Below the pieces are notes generated by a model that saw only the letters and a program-made list of their open reading frames with translations, made no database searches and was not told the DNA's origin. 12,126 bases of DNA, taken from NCBI GenBank assembly GCA_036512155.1, contig DATCBD010000075.1, forward strand, positions 1 through 12,126, read 5' to 3'. Shown here piece by piece: positions 7,857-12,126 of this stretch (its first letter is position 1; each line of letters starts with the position of its first letter). The stretch comes from Palsa-739 sp036512155 (GTDB taxonomy: Bacteria > Actinomycetota > Thermoleophilia > Gaiellales > Gaiellaceae). Made by a program: the position numbers and the translations under genes.

Positions 7857-8564
7857 GGCCGCGAGCGTCTCGCCCGCGCCGGCGTCGATGCAGACGGCTG
7901 CATCAATGTCGAATTGGGTCTCGCCGCGGTTGACGATCGCGAGCTTGCCGCCGCCCGCCAAGGTCTCGAGGGGCAGGCCGGCCACCGGATACACCTCGAG
8001 CGACGACCCGACGACGAGTAGGAGGCCGGCCTCGGACGCGAGACGGACGGCACGGTCCATCGCCGCCTGCGGAAGCAGCTCGCCGAACATGACGACATCC
8101 GGCTTGAGGACGCGCCCGCACGTCGGGCAAGCCGGGACGGGCAAGCGAGCCAGCGCGTCGGCGAACGCCACGGTGGTACCGCATTCGAGGCAACTGGACG
8201 TCCGAAGCGATCCGTGCACCTCGACGACCGTCCGCGAGCCGGCGCGCGCGTGCAACCCGTCGACGTTCTGCGTGACGATCGCGTCGACCCAGCCCCGCTG
8301 CTCCAGGTGGGCGAGCGCGCGATGGCCGTCGTTCGGCTCGACCTCCGCGAGCGAAGCAAGCCGCTTCCCGTAGAAGTCCCACACCTTCTCCGGGTCGGCG
8401 AGGAAGGTGTCGATGGTCGCGTACTCCATCGGGTCGTACCTCCGCCAGATGCCCGTCGGCGACCGGAAGTCCGGGACGCCCGACTCCGTGCTGATGCCTG
8501 CGCCGGTGAGCACGACACACGGCTGGTGCGCACGCAGCAGCTCGGCGAGAAGCTCGACCGACAT
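7836..8564 (-). CDS. Sirtuin, NAD-dependent protein deacylase
   Basis: This 242-residue Sir2-family enzyme removes acyl groups from lysines using NAD+, producing nicotinamide and O-acyl-ADP-ribose. NAD-binding motifs are GAGIS (21-25) with TESGVPDFR (26-34), TQNVDGLH (98-105) and GSS (186-188). Catalytic His is H117 in EVHGS, and the structural zinc site is C125/C128 and C146/C149. Y65-x-x-R68 in the FYGKR segment matches the Tyr/Arg pair of class III sirtuins (SIRT5, CobB) that binds succinyl or malonyl groups, although the GAGISTESGVPDFR region looks more like the TmSir2 type. The ATG at 8564 is chosen because a TACGAT box ends 6 bases upstream. The frame is open further upstream, but that sequence lies inside the divergent thioesterase gene. 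The target proteins are unknown. Confidence 0.93.
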   Translation of the reverse strand: MSVELLAELLRAHQPCVVLTGAGISTESGVPDFRSPTGIWRRYDPMEYATIDTFLADPEKVWDFYGKRLASLAEVEPNDGHRALAHLEQRGWVDAIVTQNVDGLHARAGSRTVVEVHGSLRTSSCLECGTTVAFADALARLPVPACPTCGRVLKPDVVMFGELLPQAAMDRAVRLASEAGLLLVVGSSLEVYPVAGLPLETLAGGGKLAIVNRGETQFDIDAAVCIDAGAGETLAALADRLQ

Positions 8565-8570
8565 GCGCTC

Positions 8571-8576
8571 ATCGTA
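8571..8576 (-). promoter_or_regulatory. -10 box (TACGAT) of the sirtuin gene, shares TA with the divergent promoter
   Basis: On the minus strand TACGAT fits TANNNT and ends 6 bases before the sirtuin ATG, predicting a leaderless transcript. Its first two bases pair with the first two bases of the thioesterase -10 box on the other strand, so one TA step would serve both directions. Confidence 0.55.
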
Positions 8577-8580
8577 GAGT
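8575..8580 (+). promoter_or_regulatory. -10 box (TAGAGT) of the thioesterase gene, shares TA with the divergent promoter
   Basis: TAGAGT fits TANNNT and ends 6 bases before the GTG at 8587, predicting a leaderless transcript. A weak -35-like TCGACC lies 15 bases upstream, inside the sirtuin coding start. The intergenic gap is just 22 bp. Confidence 0.55.
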
Positions 8581-8586
8581 TGCTCC

Positions 8587-9000
8587 GTGGAAGGGTTCTC
8601 GTTCTCGACGCGGGTCCGCGTGCGCTTCGCGGACACCGACGCGCAGGGGATTGCGCACAACGCCGCGTACCCGGTGTGGTTCGAGGTCGCACGCGTCGAA
8701 TACCTGCGTGCGTACGCCGGCGGATACCAGACGCTGCGAGATCACGGGATCGAGGCGCTCGTGCTCGAGTCGTACTGCCGCTACCGCGTCCCGGCGCGTT
8801 TCGACGACGAGCTGGACGTGTACACGCGCTGCGTCGGCCTGCGCGGAGCGCGGTTCCGCTACGACTACGAAATCGTCCGCGCCGACGGCATGCCGATGGC
8901 GGACGGCTGGACCGCGCACGCCTGCGTGGACGCGAAGACGTTCCGCCCCACGCGCATCCCCGACTGGCTGGCCGAGGCTATCCGGACGGCGGAGGCGTAG
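8587..9000 (+). CDS. YbgC/4HBT-type hot-dog acyl-CoA thioesterase
   Basis: This 137-residue single hot-dog-fold protein of the 4-hydroxybenzoyl-CoA thioesterase/YbgC family hydrolyses acyl-CoA thioesters in the cytoplasm. The signature FADTDAQGIAHNAAY (14-28) contains the conserved Asp18 that acts in catalysis in characterised relatives. It leads into the long hot-dog helix (FEVARVEYLR, 32-41). Length is normal for the family, which forms dimers or tetramers. Start is GTG at 8587, supported by the TAGAGT box 6 bases upstream and by the family length. The acyl substrate is not predictable. The 3' end overlaps the VanW gene by 23 bp on the other strand. Its functional link to the sirtuin gene is unproven, though both act in acyl metabolism (acyl-CoA level and lysine acylation). 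Confidence 0.88.
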   Translation: MEGFSFSTRVRVRFADTDAQGIAHNAAYPVWFEVARVEYLRAYAGGYQTLRDHGIEALVLESYCRYRVPARFDDELDVYTRCVGLRGARFRYDYEIVRADGMPMADGWTAHACVDAKTFRPTRIPDWLAEAIRTAEA

Positions 9001-10735
9001 CCCGCACCGGCTGCTTTGCTTTCTTCTTCTTCGGGCCGACGCGCAGAAGCTCGGGCGCGGCGCGGTACGACGAGTACCAGACGTCGTGGTACAGAAGCTT
9101 TCCGTTGGCGGCGTAGACGTCGCGCGTCACGCTCGTCGTCAGCGCCGGCTCGCCCGGATCGTCGATCACCTGTTCACCCGGCTTTAACGTCGGATCGACG
9201 GTCTTCTTCACCTTGACCTTGCCGTGCGCGACGAGTGGCGCAGTCGTGCTCTCGACCTTCCGTCCAGTCGGCGTGCCGTACAGGCTCACCGTCAGCGACG
9301 ACGGACCGACGAAGGTGCGAAGCAGGAGCCAGTGCCCGGTGTCGTTCACGAAGCGCAGGTCGACGTCGGGATAGTCGACGGTCGCGTCCCGCCCCTGCGG
9401 ATAGTGGCTGATGTAGAGCGCGTGATTCGTCCGATCGGTGATCTTGACTCCCGCTTCGAACGCGGCGTTGAAGACGGTCGTCGAGACCTGGCAGACGCCG
9501 CCGCCGAGCCCGGTGGTGACCTCGCCGTTCACGATCACCGGTGCGACGAGGAACCCCTTGGCTGCAGTGCGCTCGCCGGTGGTCTTGTTGAACGAGAACT
9601 CCGCGCTCGGGGCGATCAGCTTGTCGTCCACGAGCCGCGCGACGAGTTGGACGTTGTGGATGCGGTTGGGCACGCCCCCGTACTCGGTGGTGTACGTGGA
9701 GACGAGGCCGTCGATCCCCATCGCTCGCGCGGCCACGGTGGTCAGCTTCGCCGGAGCGGTCTCGACGGGCAGCTGCGCGACGCGGCGCTCGGGCGTGCGC
9801 CGCAGAGCCGCGGCAAGGACGGCGTCCGAAGCCCGCACCGCGTCGAGACGGACGCCCGGCCGGTCGGGGACGAGGCTGACCTTCGGCCCGTCGACGGCGA
9901 ACGTTGCATCGACCGGCTTCTTCTGGATGCGCGCGCCGAGTTTGCGCAGCCACGCGTCCGCAGCGGGGCCGCCGATCCGCAAGCCGGACGCTCCGCCGGA
10001 CGGAAGCGTGAGGAGCGGAGCGAGTTGCACGGGCGTCAAGAGGAACTGTCTCGGCCCGACGGCGAGTCTCACCGGCGCCGAGAGCGCGATGCGCGCCTGC
10101 CGCGCGGCGCGCAGGAGCGCGAGTGCGCGCACGTGCGGTTGCGTCATGCGCATCGGGAGAGAGACGGGGCCACGCGAGCGCTCGAGAGCGGCGAGCTCGC
10201 GAACGAGCTCGGTCGCAGCGGCCGAGCGGTCGAGCGTCAGGCCGGTCCGCGCCGGGACGACGGCAACCCGTGTCCCGTGCAGGACGAGCGACGCGTCACG
10301 CGGCGGCCGATTCACGACGTTCGCGATGCGATCGAGCTCGTACTCGAGCGCCCCGTCGAGGACACTCGTCGGCGGAGTGACGTCGGCGCCGAAGACGTCC
10401 ACGCCGAGACGCTTGAAGCCGCGCAGAGGGGCGAAGCCGGAGCCCTGACGCTGGGCGTCGTCGACGGCCGCGCGCCAGTCCGACTGGACGCCGAGCTCTG
10501 CCGGCCGGATGCCGAACTGCCGTCCGCCGGCCGTGAAGACAACGCGCTGGGAGGCGAGCGCGGCGGCTTTCCCCTCGAGGAGCTGGCGCGCCTGCGTGGC
10601 GCTGAGGCCGCCCACGTCTACACCGTCGACCTGGACGCCGTCGGCGATCGTAGTCGGCGAGCCCGCGAAGACCAGGCCTAACACGACCCCCGCCGCCGCG
10701 ACGACCAGCACGAGAAGAGCGACCTTCCGGCGCAT
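8978..10735 (-). CDS. VanW-family envelope protein with G5-like C-terminus
   Basis: This 585-residue protein is anchored by one N-terminal membrane helix (about 5-24), so most of it is outside the cytoplasm. Residues 30-345 contain two diverged copies of a YoaR/PG_binding_4-like region: the GVDVGGLSATQAR element (38-50) starts the first, and a PxxxGxxLD pattern recurs at 161-169 and 290-298. The VanW domain spans about 355-490 with FSFNKTTGERT (380-390), GLGGGVCQVS (409-418) and SHYPQGRDATV (443-453). A G5-like domain (about 497-565) and a Lys/Pro-rich tail follow. This architecture is common in Gram-positive bacteria and is thought to act at the peptidoglycan; no enzymatic activity is established to my knowledge. 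The ATG lies 6 bases after a TACCAT box. A three-hairpin region separates it from the SDR gene upstream. Confidence 0.92.
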   Translation of the reverse strand: MRRKVALLVLVVAAAGVVLGLVFAGSPTTIADGVQVDGVDVGGLSATQARQLLEGKAAALASQRVVFTAGGRQFGIRPAELGVQSDWRAAVDDAQRQGSGFAPLRGFKRLGVDVFGADVTPPTSVLDGALEYELDRIANVVNRPPRDASLVLHGTRVAVVPARTGLTLDRSAAATELVRELAALERSRGPVSLPMRMTQPHVRALALLRAARQARIALSAPVRLAVGPRQFLLTPVQLAPLLTLPSGGASGLRIGGPAADAWLRKLGARIQKKPVDATFAVDGPKVSLVPDRPGVRLDAVRASDAVLAAALRRTPERRVAQLPVETAPAKLTTVAARAMGIDGLVSTYTTEYGGVPNRIHNVQLVARLVDDKLIAPSAEFSFNKTTGERTAAKGFLVAPVIVNGEVTTGLGGGVCQVSTTVFNAAFEAGVKITDRTNHALYISHYPQGRDATVDYPDVDLRFVNDTGHWLLLRTFVGPSSLTVSLYGTPTGRKVESTTAPLVAHGKVKVKKTVDPTLKPGEQVIDDPGEPALTTSVTRDVYAANGKLLYHDVWYSSYRAAPELLRVGPKKKKAKQPVRATPPPSG

Positions 10736-10741
10736 CCGGCG

Positions 10742-10747
10742 ATGGTA
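10742..10747 (-). promoter_or_regulatory. Probable -10 box (TACCAT) of the VanW gene
   Basis: On the minus strand TACCAT fits TANNNT and ends 6 bases before the ATG at 10735. There is no Shine-Dalgarno, so a leaderless mRNA is likely. The perfect inverted repeat 10760-10790 begins 12 bp upstream of this box and so covers the -35 region. Confidence 0.5.
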
Positions 10748-10759
10748 GCCCCGTCCGGG

Positions 10760-10790
10760 TCAGTTGGAAGTGCTGCGCACTTCCAACTGA
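10760..10790. repeat. Perfect 14-bp inverted repeat, 3-nt loop
   Basis: The arms tcagttggaagtgc and gcacttccaactga are perfect reverse complements around a TGC loop. In either direction no T-tract follows, so it is not a standard intrinsic terminator. Its position over the -35 region of the VanW promoter would allow an operator role; a structured RNA or readthrough-blocking hairpin for the SDR transcript is equally possible. Confidence 0.85.
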
Positions 10791-10793
10791 TGA

Positions 10794-10814
10794 GGTTCCC
10801 GCGAAGCGGGACCC
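10794..10814. repeat. Inverted repeat, 9-bp stem with one mismatch, GAA/TTC loop
   Basis: The arms ggttcccgc and gcgggaccc pair at eight of nine positions around a 3-base loop. It is the middle of three consecutive hairpins. No T-tract follows on either strand. Confidence 0.7.
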
Positions 10815-10819
10815 TAAAG

Positions 10820-10849
10820 AAGCCGGAAACGCGCCAGCGTTTCCGGCTT
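10820..10849 (-). terminator. 13-bp perfect hairpin at the end of the SDR gene, terminator-like
   Basis: The arms aagccggaaacgc and gcgtttccggctt are perfect reverse complements around a 4-base loop. Read on the minus strand, the hairpin starts within the TAA stop of the SDR gene and is followed by a short imperfect T-run (TTCTTT), so it could act as an intrinsic terminator of the acyl-CoA dehydrogenase-SDR transcript. The T-run is weak, which leaves a processing or stability role open. Confidence 0.6.
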
Positions 10850-11681
10850 AAAAGACGAAGAGCTCGACCCCGCCGCTGACGTTCAGCTCGACCCCGGTGA
10901 CGTAGGCCGCCAGGTCGGAGCAGAGGAACGTCACCACGTTCGCGATCTCCTGCGGCTCACCCGGCCGCCGCAGCGCCGTCCGCCTGACGATCCGCTCGTT
11001 CATCGCCGCGTTGGCCATCTCGAACGCCTCCGTCCCGATCACGCCGGGGACGATCGCGTTGCACGTGATCCCGTACCGGCCACCTTCCATCGCGAGCGTC
11101 TTCGTGAGGCCGAGCAGGCCTGCCTTCGTGGTCGAGTAGCTCGCCTGCCCGAAGCCGCCGAGTGTGCCGGCGACCGAGGCCATGTTCACGATCCGGCCCC
11201 AGCCGCGCTCCTTCATGTGCGGCCATGCCGCTTGCGCGCAGTTGAAGGCGCCGGTGAGATTCACCCGCAGGTCGCGCTCCCACAGCTCCGGGGACTGCTC
11301 GTGGAACTGGGCGACGTGGTCGAGGGTGCCCGCGTTGTTGACGAGGATGTCGATCGAGCCGAGCTCCTCGACCGTCCGTGCGACCGCCGCGTCGACCTGC
11401 GTGCGGTCGGTGACGTCGCAGCGGACGGCGAGCGCTCTCCTCCCCATCGCCTCGATGTCGCGCACGGTCTCCTCCGTGTGGACGAGGCCTTGCTGGCGCG
11501 CAACCGTCGCGAGCGACCCGTACCGGTCGGTCTCCTCGGAGAGCTGCGACTCCACGAGCAGGTCAGCGACGACGACGTCGGCACCCGCACGCGCGAGCGT
11601 CAGCGCGTCGGCCCGGCCGAGGCCGCGTGAGCCTCCGGTGACGAACGCTACGCGACCGGAGAGGTCGATCTCAATCGGCAC
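10848..11681 (-). CDS. Short-chain dehydrogenase/reductase (SDR) with a long insertion after beta-2
   Basis: This 277-residue classical-type SDR is an NAD(P)-dependent oxidoreductase acting on an alcohol or ketone. The Rossmann glycine motif is TGGSRGLG (15-22), the acidic D40 at the end of beta-2 favours NAD(H), NNAG is at 115-118, and the catalytic S169, Y182 and K186 are correctly spaced. Between residues 41 and 75 there are roughly 25-30 more residues than in FabG-like SDRs, somewhat like mycofactocin-coupled SDRs that hold their nicotinamide cofactor. The C-terminus (GRYGITCNAIVPG, then VTGVELNVSGG) is typical. The GTG start overlaps the end of the acyl-CoA dehydrogenase by 11 bp, indicating an operon and a role in the same acyl or terpenoid/steroid-type catabolic pathway. 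The substrate cannot be named from sequence. Confidence 0.9.
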   Translation of the reverse strand: MPIEIDLSGRVAFVTGGSRGLGRADALTLARAGADVVVADLLVESQLSEETDRYGSLATVARQQGLVHTEETVRDIEAMGRRALAVRCDVTDRTQVDAAVARTVEELGSIDILVNNAGTLDHVAQFHEQSPELWERDLRVNLTGAFNCAQAAWPHMKERGWGRIVNMASVAGTLGGFGQASYSTTKAGLLGLTKTLAMEGGRYGITCNAIVPGVIGTEAFEMANAAMNERIVRRTALRRPGEPQEIANVVTFLCSDLAAYVTGVELNVSGGVELFVF

Positions 11682-12126
11682 GCGGCAAGAATATTTCCTT
11701 TGCGATCACGAGCCGCTGGATCTGCGAGGTGCCCTCATATATCTGGAACAGCTTCGCGTCGCGCATGAGCTTCTCGACCGGGTACTCCTTGATGTAGCCA
11801 TAGCCGCCAAGGACCTGGATCGCATCGGTCGTCACCTCCATGGCGACGTCGCCGGCAAAGCACTTCGCCATCGAGCCCTCAGCGCGGGCGAATGGCACGT
11901 TCTGAGTGGCCATCCAGCCCGCGCGCCAGATGAGGAGGCGCGCGGCGTCGATCTTCATCGCCATGTCGGCGAGCTTGAATCCGATCGCCTCGTGCTGCCA
12001 CAAGGGCTTGCCGAACTGCTTGCGATCCTGCGCGTAATCGAGCGCGAACTCGTAGGCGGCGCGCGCGATGCCCAGGGCGCCGGCGGCCACTCCAGGCCGC
12101 GTCGCCTCGAGCGTCATCAGCGCGCC
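11671..12126 (-). CDS. Acyl-CoA dehydrogenase, C-terminal part (N-terminus beyond window edge)
   Basis: 151 codons of an FAD-dependent acyl-CoA dehydrogenase are present; the gene begins beyond the right edge. The enzyme makes the alpha-beta double bond in acyl-CoA and passes electrons to electron-transfer flavoprotein. The visible part is the C-terminal helical domain: the TRPGVAAGALGIARAAYEFA helix, DRKQFGKPL, the QVLGGYGYIKEYPVEKLMRD segment and IYEGTSQIQR. The Glu in YEGTSQ (codon 11734-11736) is at the catalytic base position of short- and medium-chain enzymes. The ATG near the edge (12117) is an internal methionine, since the three preceding codons continue the family sequence. It runs into the SDR gene with an 11-bp overlap. 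Chain length or substrate type cannot be told from this part. Confidence 0.95.
   Translation of the reverse strand, partial: GALMTLEATRPGVAAGALGIARAAYEFALDYAQDRKQFGKPLWQHEAIGFKLADMAMKIDAARLLIWRAGWMATQNVPFARAEGSMAKCFAGDVAMEVTTDAIQVLGGYGYIKEYPVEKLMRDAKLFQIYEGTSQIQRLVIAKEIFLPRAD

Noticed and set aside
9224..10681. Long plus-strand open frame (485 codons) opposite the VanW gene
   Set aside because: Arg/Glu/Gly-rich with no motif, no signal or membrane pattern; explained by codon-position GC bias of the VanW gene on the other strand.
10760..10849. Hairpins as transposon ends, a CRISPR fragment or an attachment site
   Set aside because: No target-site duplication, transposase, integrase, tRNA or regular spacer-repeat periodicity is near; the three arms differ in sequence.

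Overview
The window is very GC-rich bacterial DNA, roughly 70% by eye, with genes packed edge to edge. Gene content and style (tilS-hpt-ftsH order, a DUF4081-GNAT protein, a VanW/G5 protein, a Cys-flanked RTX-like segment, TANNNT boxes placed for leaderless mRNAs) suggest an actinobacterium, possibly of the Thermoleophilia/Gaiella type. The lineage is an inference from gene style, not from a marker gene. There are no rRNA or tRNA genes, CRISPR arrays, insertion sequences or phage genes, and no gene-free stretch over 300 bases; the longest gap is 112 bp.

Layout. 1-3835 is a minus-strand housekeeping block, read from the right: DUF4081-GNAT acetyltransferase, tilS (lysidine-tRNA(Ile) synthetase), hpt (hypoxanthine phosphoribosyltransferase) and ftsH (cut by the window's left edge). 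Divergent from it, 3868-6209 holds a plus-strand block: DeoD-type purine nucleoside phosphorylase, a diacylglycerol/lipid kinase with no ATG, GTG or TTG start before its catalytic motif, and a PAP2-family membrane phosphatase. From 6061 to 9000, single genes alternate in strand: a small coiled-coil protein (-), a secreted Asp-box beta-propeller protein (+), a sirtuin (-) and a YbgC-like hot-dog thioesterase (+). From 8978 to the right edge all genes are on the minus strand: a VanW/G5 envelope protein, an SDR oxidoreductase and the C-terminal part of an acyl-CoA dehydrogenase, with a three-hairpin intergenic region at 10760-10849.

How the genes fit together. hpt and the phosphorylase are consecutive steps of purine salvage (nucleoside to base to nucleotide) placed back to back. 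The lipid kinase and PAP2 phosphatase overlap and run opposing reactions on lipid phosphates. The acyl-CoA dehydrogenase and SDR overlap by 11 bp and look like part of a fatty-acid or other acyl-CoA catabolic operon. Gene junctions are extremely tight: most same-strand neighbours overlap by 1-14 bp, and all three convergent pairs overlap at their 3' ends (149, 21 and 23 bp).

I do not see a convincing new multi-gene system. The points most worth a second look are a 22-bp divergent promoter between the sirtuin and thioesterase genes whose two -10 boxes share a central TA, the recurring TANNNT box 6-7 bases before start codons, the lipid kinase that apparently starts at CTG, the 149-bp antisense overlap between the PAP2 and coiled-coil genes, and the triple hairpin.
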